From NCBI GenBank assembly GCA_048213135.1, contig PS015122.1, forward strand, positions 101,093-165,092: DNA of 64,000 nucleotides. Direction: 5' to 3'. Below the pieces are notes generated by a model, which had not been told where the DNA came from, did not search any database, and worked only from the letters and a program-made list of their open reading frames with translations. The position numbers were made by a program, and so were the translations under genes. The number at the start of each line of letters is the position of its first letter. Positions within the stretch are counted from its first letter, which is position 1. Source of the DNA: Reclinomonas americana ATCC 50394. Lineage: Eukaryota; Jakobida; Jakobea; Jakobida. Shown one piece after another: positions 33,291 to 43,541 of this stretch.

Positions 33291-34122
33291 TTATGCCGAA
33301 GGCGGCGCCTTGACGACCTCAAACTCGACCGTGATGGCCGCATAGTCGTCGACATCAATGCCGGCCTGGAGCACGTCGCCGACCTTGATCGGCCCCACAC
33401 CGGACGGCGTGCCAGTGAGGATCAAATCGCCCTCCTCCAGCGTCACATGCCGACTGATGGAGGAGATGAGCTGCGGCACGGAGAAGATCATCTCGCGCGT
33501 GGTCTCCGCCTGTCGCGGTCCGTTGTTGACATTGAGCCAGATGCGCACGTTTTGCGGGTTCGGGATCATGCTCGGCGGCAGCATGTTCTTGCTGACTCCG
33601 CAAAAGGTGTCGGCGCCCTTGGCCAGCGCCCAAGGAAGCCCCTGCTTCTTGGCATCGTTCTGCCACTGCCGCGAGGTCACATCAATCGCGCATACGTAGC
33701 CTGCACGGACTTGCATAAGAGACTTGTTTCCCGCAAGTTGTCTTTTGTGTGAGTGCGTGTTTACCTGCAACGTGTGACATGGCATCGGCGGGCTTGATGT
33801 TCTTCCCGATGCGGCTAATGACGACTCCCAGCTCGACCTCGTGATGCAGCTCAGTGAGGCCCTCGGGAAGGAGAATGTGCGGAGGGCGCGCATCGTGTTT
33901 CGGGTCCGACAGCAGGTACGAAGAGGGCGGCTTGAAGAAGAACTGCACGTCGGTGGGCACAGGGTTGTTCAACTCCGCGGCGTGGCTGCATGAGTGGAAA
34001 GAGTGAGTGTGAGAGAGAGGGAGAGTCAATGAGTGTGTGCGTGTGTGCATTACTCACGCGCGGTAGTTGCGCAGCACGCCAATGATCTTGGAGCCGGGTC
34101 GGATCCACAGTGGGTACCGCAT
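33291..34122 (-). CDS. FAHD1: Fumarylacetoacetate hydrolase-domain protein 1-like (acylpyruvase/oxaloacetate decarboxylase)
   Basis: Three exons. The start MRYPLWIRPGSKIIGVLRNY aligns with human FAHD1 GKNIVCVGRNY. Next come FFFKPPSSYLL, then LHHEVELGVVISRIG (metal-binding Glu-x-Glu as in human HHELELGVV), YVCAIDVTSRQWQND (third metal ligand Asp), KKQGLPWALAKGADTF, MIFSVPQLISSISRH and LEEGDLILTGTPSGVGP, the family signature. About 225 residues, the usual length, with all metal ligands present. FAHD1 enzymes cleave acylpyruvates and decarboxylate oxaloacetate, in mitochondria in animals. No clear targeting peptide is seen here, so its location is uncertain. The start lies 48 bp from the TBC1D31 start on the other strand. 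Confidence 0.92.
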
Positions 34123-34170
34123 GTGTGTGTGAGAGAAAGAGTGTGAGAGGAGAGGGGAAGAGGTGCGCGA

Positions 34171-37100
34171 ATGCGGCGGGAAATTGGTGGTGCAGCAGTC
34201 GCCGCCTTGTCGGACAAATCGCTCTCCACTCTCAACTCCGTGCAGGTGCGAGCGTGTGGGAAGAGCTGCGATGTAAGGAGGCTTGTGGAGAGAGACATGG
34301 TTTGTGGAAAACAAACCATCGTTGCATGCGAACAACTTCACATGATGAAATGTCGACGTTCACGTGCTTTTCTTGCGCTTGCTGAACGATGGCATCTTGC
34401 CCTTCTTGACCTCCCTCTCACCCACATACAACTGGCGCTGTTCGTCGATGATCTCACGAACTTCGCAATGAGTCGATATCGACTCGGCACGCCCGTTACT
34501 CGATCAATTTTTCACGCGGGAAGCGAGAGAAAGAGAGAGATGGTCCACCTCACCGTTCTCTCCAGCCACACGAAGGCACATGGCGCGCTTTTCCCGGTAC
34601 CCTGTTTTCCCCTTACTCACTGCGTTGAACCACTCGTGCTTGCACTCACGCACGCACAAACACAGACACCAAGTCGCATTCGTGTGAAGGAACCCGATGG
34701 TCTCATGCTGGTCCTCCAAAGCGCAGCACCGCACACGAGAGTTGCGTCACGCACTGCCTTACTCACTGTCACACCACACTCACCCACTCCTTCGCTTGTC
34801 ACACAATCACACACTTCCTTCCTCCTCCATTCCCTCCTTCCTTGACTCCTCTTTCCCGTCCTCCTTTCTTCATTCTCCCTCCTCACTTACCTGCACACAC
34901 TCTCCTTCTTCCTACCTCCTTCCCTCCCTCCTTGACTCGCCTTTCCTCATTCTCTCCTTCCCTCCCACACTCTCCCTCCTTCTCCTTCCCTCCCTCCCTC
35001 CCCACCCCCTTCCCTCTCCCTCCCTCCTTCCCTCTCACTTCCCCCTGCTGCAGCCGGAGACGCAGCTCGGCGAACCATCATACTTTGTGTCGTTCTGCGT
35101 GGACGCCTCGGGCAAGCATGCGAGTGTGCTCGACTCGCGCGGCAATGTGTTCTCGTTGTACTTTGAGGAGAATCGTTTTGCATTGATGTCGCGATGTGGA
35201 GGCGGAGGCGGAGTGCTCGTGCAGTACGCCAGCAGCCAGAAGCCACTGGTGTTGGTGGCGCTTCGCAAGTTGTGTTGCACCCTTGCATTCACCATATCTC
35301 TTTCTCTCCCAGTCTCTGACACGCAAAGCGCAGCTTGCAAGTGCACCTATACAATGCCATTTCACGCAACTTGGAGGCCACGCTGGTCGGTCTCACTGGC
35401 AGCCCGCGCTCGATCTTCTCACACCCCGACGGAAGCATGTTTGGCCTGTGCAGGTGTGCTTGCTTCTCCTGCCCACCCCCGTCGCCTCCCCTCAATCATT
35501 CCTCGCCGCGCAGCAACCATGAAATCGTGTTGTGGGAGTGCATTCCGAGCTGGCGGCGTGTGGCCATTCTGCGCCGCTCGGTCCGTGCACCCGGTCTAAC
35601 GCATGCCACATACGATCCACTCGGTCGTGTGCTGGTCGTGGTCAATGCGCGCGTGTCGCGCATCTTTCTCCTCGACACGCACTCGTTGAGTGTGATTGGT
35701 GTGCTTGAACCGTGGGGTGCCGACATGGAGGGCACCGGTGACGAGAATGATGCCGAGCGTCGTTCCATTGGCAGCGCGTCTGCGACGGGTGCACGCACCG
35801 GTGGCGCCACACGCAAGCGCCGCCCGGGAGACTACCCCGCCGATGTGCTCACCACGTGTGCTTTCTCCTCCGATGGCAAGCTGCTGGCTGCCGGCGGCAA
35901 ATCCACCCGACTGTACGTGTGGGAGTACGACACGTTCAACTTGCTGAAGATTGTCGACGTGCCACACGTGGCGGTGGGCACGGCGCAGATTCAGTTCTCG
36001 CGCGACTCGCAGGTGCGGCAGGGACAAAGAGTTGGTGCTGCTCAGCAGGAGTCTGTTTACCGACCTCCCTATCTGTTGCAGACCATGTTCTTGTTGGGTC
36101 TGGATGGCGCGTTGCGAGCAGTGAGCGCGTCCTCCTTCAAGATCGAGTTCGAGCTCAGCTTGCCACACGCAGTTGCGCACTGGGCATTCTGCCAGACATA
36201 CAAGCTGCGCTTCGCTTCCGCTCATCCTCCGTCAAACACCATCGCAGAGTATCATTCAGTTCGAGCTGCAACCGAGCATGGAGCGCATGCTCTTTTGCTT
36301 GTTGTCGTCTGGCGAGCTATACTTGTACGACGTGGAGGTGGCGCGCACGAATTATCAAAAAGTGCTGCGAGCGCGCAACGTACAAGGCGACACGTTCCTC
36401 ACGGTGCGATCGCCGGTGCGCGACGAGGACGAGACGCCGGATCTGTCGCGCTTGCTCAGCCCCGAGTTGTTTGCGCAAGTGCGTTCTGCGTTGTTTTTTC
36501 TTCCGTCTCTCCTTCTTCCCTCTCATTCACACGACACAGGCCACCGCGGAAGCACGCGGAATGCGCACTCCGCCCACCCCGAACACACTCAAGCAGTGGC
36601 TGCCCAAGAGCGATGCCGGCCCAGGCGACGGNNNNNNNNNNNNNNNNNNNNNNNNNNNNNNNNNNNNNNNNNNNNNNNNNNNNNNNNNNNNNNNNNNNNN
36701 NNNNNNNNNNNNNNNNNNNNNNNNNNNNNNNNNNNNNNNNNNNNNNNNNNNNNNNNNNNNNNNNNNNNNNNNNNNNNNNNNNNNNNNNNNNNNNNNNNNN
36801 NNNNNNNNNNNNNNNNNNNNNNNNNNNNNNNNNNNNNNNNNNNNNNNNNNNNNNNNNNNNNNNNNNNNNNNNNNNNNNNNNNNNNNNNNNNNNNNNNNNN
36901 NNNNNNNNNNNNNNNNNNNNNNNNNNNNNNNNNNNNNNNNNNNNNNNNNNNNNNNNNNNNNNNNNNNNNNNNNNNNNNNNNNNNNNNNNNNNNNNNNNNN
37001 NNNNNNNNNNCGCCTTCCGGCCCCTCACGCGCGAGGTCTTTCCGCCCTTCCACCACTACCCACAGCACGTGGTCGACTATCACGTCAAGCAGCGTGAGCG

Positions 37101-39859
37101 ATTGCGACGGGAAGAGGAGGAGCTGCTGGCCAAGCGGTGCGACGTCATGTGTTTATTAGTACGGTACACCTTATCCTTCCCTCACTGTCTTCCGAGCGTG
37201 CAGTGCCACGGTGCAAGACATTCAACGACGCGCTGCTTCGCTGGAGGTGGAGGAGCGATCGTGGCGAGCTCGCCAGCGTGCACTGCAGGTTGCAGAGCAG
37301 CAGGCGCGCGATCAGGCTGCCGCGGTCGACTCCAATATGCTGGCGGAGCGCGAACGGTCAGGCTCGCCACATGCATCGCGTCCACATTTACAACTGCGCT
37401 GACACTTTGTCCCTCCTCGCAGCATGGACTTGGTGGAGCGACAGGCTCGTATTGAACAGCTCGAGGCCATGCGTCGGGCCACCGAGGCCGCGGCCAGCTA
37501 CCGAGAGGAGTCGCTGAGACGGGGCGTTTCCGAGCAGGGTACGTGTGTAGCCTTGTTTTGTCTGCTCCTTGCTCTTCAACTGACTGACACCTCCCACCAG
37601 TGAATGCACATATCGAGTCGACGGCGGCACGTCTGGCGTACGAGAGGGACAAGCTGCAGACGGAAAAGTCTCTGCGTGCCGCCGAGCTGGCCACACAGCA
37701 GCGGTGGGAGGAGGAGCACCGACGTCGCGAGGAGGAGTTGTTCCAGCGGCAGCTGGTGAACGATGTGGAGGCGCGCAAGCGTCGTCTGGAGACCGAGCAC
37801 GACATGCTGGAGCATCAGCGGCGTGCGGAGGAAGAGGAGCGCATACGTTCACGAGACTTGCACCGCGAGCGCAAGGAACGCATGCTGTCGCTCGAGGAGC
37901 GCCTGCAGCGCAAGCGCGAGGTGGAGCTCAAGTTGCAGATGCACGAGCTCGACGCACAGGTGCGTGGCTACGCTCTCTGTCGCTTTTGTTGTGATGCATG
38001 ACTCACATGAGTGTCTGCAGCTGCAACGCGACATGGCGGAGCGTGAGCGCCGTCTGCGTGAACTGGAGGACCGCCACTCACTGCTGATGGATGAGGACGC
38101 CGAGCGGCGGCTGGAACTGGACCGCGCGCGCAGTCGTGCCGACGAGCTGGCGATGCAGGAGATCTCGGTCAAGGCCAGCGACCGTTTGCGAATTGAGGAG
38201 TCGGGCCGTGCACACGAATTCGACGAAGGTGCACGCCTGCTGGCCGAGCAAATGGAGAGGCAAAAGAAGGTGAGTTGTTGCAAAACAAGTGTGTTTGGAG
38301 GCGGAGAACGCACGCTGAACATCTGTGCGAGTCACAGAGGATTGCAGAGTTGGAGGTCCTGCGCAGCCGCGGTCGCATCCAGGAGGAGCTGCTGAGTCGC
38401 GTGCGCGCAGAGGAGGAGTCGGCGCTGCGCGAGGAGCGCCGTCTGCAACAAATGTTGTTGGAGATGGACAATGCTCGGCGGCAGGCGCGTGTCGACGAAT
38501 GGGAGCTGGATGCACGAGAGCATGCCACCAAGGTACATGCAGATGATTTATACGATGGTGGTGAATTCATTGGCACTCATCTATCTATCGCTGTTGCTCC
38601 ATCACCAGAGTCAACTCGACCTGCAACGACAGCTGCACCAGACGGCAGATCAGATTTTGATCGAGGAACGCCAGCGCTTCAACGTGCTGCGCCAGCACCT
38701 GGACGAGCGCATGGAGGATGATCTGGCTGTGCACACCATTCGGCAGCCACGGCATCGACACGGCCACGTGGATGTCGGCAGCCCGGCCACCGACGACGAG
38801 TTTGAGCGACCGCTGCGAGAGGCCGTACATGCTGCCGAGCGTGCACAACTGGAGCGTGATCGGTCGGACTTGGAGCGACGCCATCGCGAGTTCCTGGACC
38901 GCATCGATACTCTCGGACGGTCGCACACGCTTGGTCGCACCTCGGCGTCGGATCGCGACCGACCACGCATGGAGTCGCCGGCACCGCTGGTGGGCGGCAG
39001 CAGTTTCTCTGCCGAGCACCCTGCCCTGTCGGCCATTCGTGAGACGCTGCGACGCGAGTACGGCTCGGAAGTGTCGACGATGACCACACCCTCCGGCACC
39101 GCCACACCCTCGTCGGGCGGCACCATGTCGTCGCCTTCGTTGACTCCGCCCTCCTCCTCCAGCAGCAACAGCAGCAGCACTACCAACACCAGTCGCAGCG
39201 GATCGGGCAACGACCGCTCCACTCCCGGCAGCGGCAGCAGCAGCAGCAGCAGTGGCAGCGGTAACGATCGCGGACGAAGACGTGGAACCGATTCTTCGTC
39301 GCCGTCACCACCGCCACCGCGCGTGATGGAACAGTTGGCGCGTCACTTTGCCGAGCGTCGCACCGCGACATCGCACTTGCTGGAGCGCACCGCCGAAGCC
39401 GAATCGGCAGCCAGCCGCCGACAAGCAGCAGCAGCAGCAGAAGAAGAGGAGCAGCAGCAGCAGCAACAGGACTTGTCGCGTACCATGCGACGACCGGTCT
39501 CGTCCGGTCGCAGCGAGATGGTGGAGGCCTCGAGACGAAGGGTGAGTGTTGGTGACGGTGATGACGATGAAAGTGTGCACAAAGTTCATATGTATGTGTG
39601 GTGACGAGTGCAGGCGAGTGCCGCCACAACCACAACCACCACAACGGCATCGTCGTCGTCCGTGTCGCGGAGAGCGACCGTCGGCGTCTCATCGTCCTCG
39701 TCGCTCATTTCGTCGACGGCCACCGAGTCGCACGACTCATACCTCAAGGACCTGCAAGCGGAGGCCTCCGACGTCATTCGCAAGCACCGGCACTCGCGAA
39801 GCATCCTGCAGGGCGCACCGGCAGGCGAGAGCACCATGACACGCGTGTCGCCGCCGTGA
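34171..39859 (+). CDS. TBC1D31: TBC1 domain family member 31 (WD40-TBC-coiled coil)
   Basis: The proposed start MRREIGGAAVAALSDKSLS splices in phase to RVKEPDGLMLVLQSAA (human RDGIIVNIIHNTSD). WD40 blades follow: SYFVSFCVDASGKHASVLDS, VHLYNAISRNLEATLVG, CAFSSDGKLLAAGGKSTRLY, IIQFELQPSMERM. Most of the TBC domain falls in a 379-N gap (36632-37010). After it, FPPFHHYPQHVVDYHVKQRE matches human YPVFNQYPKFIVDYQTQERE, and ATVQDIQRR matches TVEDMQAK. Then come about 500 residues of charged coiled coil and a Ser/Thr-rich tail ending TMTRVSPP. Introns at 34741 and 36172 use GTTGCG donors. TBC1D31 is a centriolar-satellite scaffold acting in ciliogenesis. The gap is smaller than the missing coding sequence should be. 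Confidence 0.9.
36632..37010. other. Assembly gap (379 N) inside TBC1D31
   Basis: The TBC domain, expected to be 200-300 residues with introns, must lie here, so the gap is probably longer than 379 bp. Confidence 0.9.
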
Positions 39860-39910
39860 GCACTCCGAGAGGAATTAGCGGCATGTAAAGAACTATCGTT
39901 GGCGTTGTTT

Positions 39911-40679
39911 TCACTTCATGCTCTCGTGCGTCGGCTCTCTACCATCGGCGGGATATGCCGCAGCTGCGGCGGCCTCGGATACCGTCTGCGCAACCCACCA
40001 TGTCATTCACTGGGCAAGAACAAGGCGAACAACGAGAAGGTTACCTGCACGGCGAGAGGATCGACACCGGGAAGCGACGAGACGCGCAAGGCCAGAGAGC
40101 AACCAGAGCACATGAGCACTGTATCATCGATTGTACTTTGCCACCAGTGCTGCTGCTGCTGCTCCACCTCGCCATCAGAAGACGACGAGGACGAGGACGA
40201 AGATCGAGGAGACGAGGGCGCATCTTGCTCGGCCAACTCCTCTCTCCGCTCCTCCTCCTGCTCCGCACGCGCTGCTGCCTCCTTCAGCAAGTGCACTCGC
40301 TGCAGCTCATACGTCTCTCCACACCGACACGGCCACATCCACACCTCGTCCAGCGGATTCCACAGCATCTCATGCAAAAACACCTCCTCATTCGCCTCCA
40401 GCTCATCCGCCGACGGATCTGCACATGAGAAACATAAGCAACGCATCTACATAACGAGCAAGGAGGCGGGAAAGCAGCACCTCCCGCAGGCAGCGCATCG
40501 TCGCTGGTGAGCCGCAGATAGGCCTCGTGCAAACGTCGGAACTTAGCAGCTGGATCACTGCCGCTTGCATGCAATTGCCGATCAGGGTGCAAGTCGCGGG
40601 CAAGGCGGCGGTATGCTGAGCGGATCTCGGCCAGTGTGGCGGTGCGAGAGACGCCGAGAATGTCGTATGGTGATGACAT
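39911..40679 (-). CDS. DPH4: Diphthamide biosynthesis protein 4 (J domain + CSL zinc finger)
   Basis: Starts MSSPYDILGVSRTATLAEIR and contains DLHPDRQ, the HPD motif of a J domain. After an intron comes the DPH-type zinc-binding module: WMWPCRCGETYELQ with the first Cys pair, then VLMCSGCSLALRV with the second. The insertion between the pairs carries an acidic Ser tract. The final exon splices in phase and ends REPTHESMK. DPH4 (DNAJC24) supports the first step of diphthamide synthesis on elongation factor 2 by acting with the DPH1/2/3 iron-sulfur system. All four Cys and the HPD are present. It converges on TBC1D31 with 51 bp between the stops. Confidence 0.9.
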
Positions 40680-41281
40680 AAGTTCGAAGTTGGTGGTGGT
40701 GTCACTTGGGACACGATTTTCGCGCGCGATTTCGTGGTTCCTCACAAAAAAAAAGTGTGTGTTTGTGTGTGTGTGTGAAAGTGTGTGTGTGTGTGAGAGA
40801 GAGTGAGAGTGTGTGAGTGAGAGAGCGCAACAAGGAGGAGAAGAAAGGTGAGTGTGACAAATGTGTGACAAAAGTGTGTGTGAAAAGTGAGTGAGTGTGT
40901 GTGATGAGCATAGAAAGAGTGTGCGTGTGTGAGCGAGAGTGTGTGTAAGTGTGTGTGAGTGTGAGTGTGTATGAGGAACAAAATGTGAGAGCGTGAGAAA
41001 AAGTGAGTGAAAGTGTGAATGTGAGTGTGTGTATGAGTGTGTGAGTGAGTGAGTGTGTGTGTGTGTGAGAGAGAGGGAAAGAGAGAGAGAGAGACAAGTG
41101 TGTGAAGTGTATCCCATGTGTTTGAGAATGTGATTGAGAAAGTACGTGTCGCGATTTGGTTCTTTTTTCTCACACTCTTCTCTCACTCACACTCACTCTC
41201 ACTCACTCTCACTCTCTCTCACTCACTCACTCTCTTCACTCACTCACCCTCCCTCGACTCAGCACACAATCCGACAACAAT
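40680..41281. promoter_or_regulatory. GT/GA-rich divergent intergenic region
   Basis: About 600 bp between DPH4 (minus) and the HARE-HTH gene (plus), almost wholly (GT)n, (GA)n and gtgtgagtg words at 40,750-41,100, then (CACT)n near 41,170-41,250. Strand composition flips at about 41,160. Long Ser/His/Thr frames are artefacts. It could form Z-DNA or serve as a shared promoter (inference). Confidence 0.55.
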
Positions 41282-43325
41282 ATGTCCACTCGGCCGTCTC
41301 GCAGTGCGGCGTCCAAATCAGCGGCCGGCGGCAACTCGCCGCACTGGACGCGCACTGCTGCCGGACGCCCGCTGAGTAAGCGCGCAGCGGCGGGAGACAG
41401 CGACGGCGACTTTGACGATGGAGCTGGAGGCGACGCGTCGTCTGGCCGTGCACGCTCGCAGGCGGGCGCACGACGCCCGTCGTATCCGCCTCCGGATCGA
41501 GGACGACTGGCGCAGGCGATTGTGACGGTGCTGCGCGAGGCTGCCGCGCCACTGACGATTGAGGAGATTGTGGAGCGCGTGCACGCGCACGATACCGGGC
41601 TCACCACCAAGGCGCACCAGCTACACGCGTTCCTGGGGCGCGATATTGCCTCCAAGGGCACTGGCTCGGTGTTCCATCGAGTGGTCCCCGGTGTGTTTTC
41701 GCTCCGTGAACTCGGTCCGGTGTCGGACGACGTTCGCGAGGCGTGCTTGGAGCGCGCCAAGAATCGCCCCAAGCACGGCGGCGCTCGCGTCAAGGTCATC
41801 GACGTCATTCAGCAACTGATCCTCGCCGCCGGTCATCCTCTGACGGTCGAGCAGGTGCGCATTGCACGTCATCCATCCTCTATATGTTATCATTACTTTG
41901 TGAGCCTCCCTCACACTCTTGGACGACTGCAGATTGCGTCGCAGCTGCGTTCGCGCGAGGACGGTGGCATCAGTGTGGACACGGCCGATCACCAGGTGCA
42001 CGCACTGATCGCCCGCGACATCTCCAACAAAGGCTCCGGCTCGGTGTTTGTGCGCGTGGCCAATGGCGTGTTCACGGTGCCAAGTGTGGGCGTGCCGCCC
42101 GATTATGTCGTTCCCCGTGCGACGTACACCGCCCCATCCTCGTCGTCCTCCACCACGGCAGCAGCAGGGGCGGCGGCGGCGTCGGGTGATCGCGTTGTGG
42201 CGTCGCCAAGCGGTGTCGCCAGTCGATCGCTGCAGCCCAACCTGACGTCGCTGGTGCGCTGCATCTTGCGGCAAACCGACGATNNNNNNNNNNNNNNNNN
42301 NNNNNNNNNNNNNNNNNNNNNNNNNNNNNNNNNNNNNNNNNNNNNNNNNNNNNNNNNNNNNNNNNNNNNNNNNNNNNNNNNNNNNNNNNNNNNNNNNNNN
42401 NNNNNNNNNNNNNNNNNNNNNNNNNNNNNNNNNNNNNNNNNNNNNNNNNNNNNNNNNNNNNNNNNNGGAGGAGGAGAAGACGACGAACAAGGACGAAGCG
42501 CCGAGTGGTGATGCGACCGACGACGACCATGCCATGGAGCACGCGAATGGCCATCGGCGACACGATGATGCTGATGACGACGGCGACGACGACGTTGCTG
42601 GTGGTGGTGGCGGTCCACAACCAGCGGCCCCTGTGGCGGTCGCGGACCACTCGATGTCGAGTGCCGCGAGTGGTGGCGGCAACGGCAACGGCAACAGCGG
42701 TGATGGCAGCAGCAGTGGTGGTGGTGGTGGAGAGGGTACTGGAGCGAGCGGTAACGGTGGCCAGCAAGAGAGCAGCAAGACGACGGCTGCGGCCGTACAG
42801 ATGGGATTCGGTGGTGCCAACGAGTTCACTCCTGTGCGCCTGGCGCTGCTTCCCGGTGGCCACCTCAGCCACGCACGTTCCGCCGTGACTCTGACGCCAG
42901 ACATGCACACGGAGGTGGAGGAGAGCGAAGACGACTCGGAGGCCATGATGGCGTTGGACGGCGACGGCATTGGTGCGCTGAAAGCGAGACCGGCAATCAA
43001 AGGGTACGTGTACTGGCGACACAATGCATCGATGCCCACGCATTGTCTGACATCGTTGTCTGTGTAGTGTTCGCTCTTCTTCCACCGGGGCTGCTGCTGC
43101 GGCAGCGGCGGCGGCGGTGGCGGCTGCTACCACTGCGGCCAGTGTGGGTGCAATGGTCCGCGATAATACCGAATGCGAACATGCTCTCACTCTGTTGCAG
43201 TTGTCGGGGTGCGTAAAAAACAACGCACGTCAGCGTGACATTTTCGTGCAGACTGACTGAATTGTCTTCTCCGCAGGTTTGCCAACACCTCGTCGTCACT
43301 TTCGCGGTTACCCTCCATGTCGTGA
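41282..43325 (+). CDS. Multi HARE-HTH (winged-helix) nuclear-type protein
   Basis: Starts MSTRPSRSAASKSAAGG and is basic and disordered. A first HARE-HTH module follows: AIVTVLREAAAPLTIEEIVE, ending GTGSVFHRVVPGVFSLRE. The second module has VIDVIQQLILAAGHPLTVEQ, then HQVHALIARDISNKGSGSVF and RVANGVFTVPS. A third copy appears to begin (LTSLVRCILRQTDD) just before a 183-N gap (42284-42466), about the right size for the rest of one module. The remainder is low complexity (Asp, Gly, Asn rich), then FGGANEFTPVRLALLPGG. Final exons are Ala-rich and end SSLSRLPSMS. HARE-HTH domains occur in ASXL proteins, RNA polymerase delta subunits and plant homeodomain proteins and are thought to bind DNA or chromatin. 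The exact orthologue is not recognised. Confidence 0.75.
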
Positions 43326-43541
43326 GAACGCAGTTCCGGAGATGGTGGTTGCAAGTTGTATGGTGTTGCTGTTTATCAGTGTCGTTTCCTTTTCGATTCA
43401 ATGTGGCGTGCGACCCGCACAATGTAAAAACAGAAAGAATGAACGATCAAATGTCGGAGCGCGTGTCGTTAGTGGGCACACTTTGTGTTGGAATTGATTG
43501 GTGCATTCATTCATTCAAGAATAACGAAACAACTACTAGAT
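43326..43541. other. Short convergent intergenic region
   Basis: 216 bp between the HARE-HTH stop and the coiled-coil gene stop. No feature seen. Confidence 0.4.
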
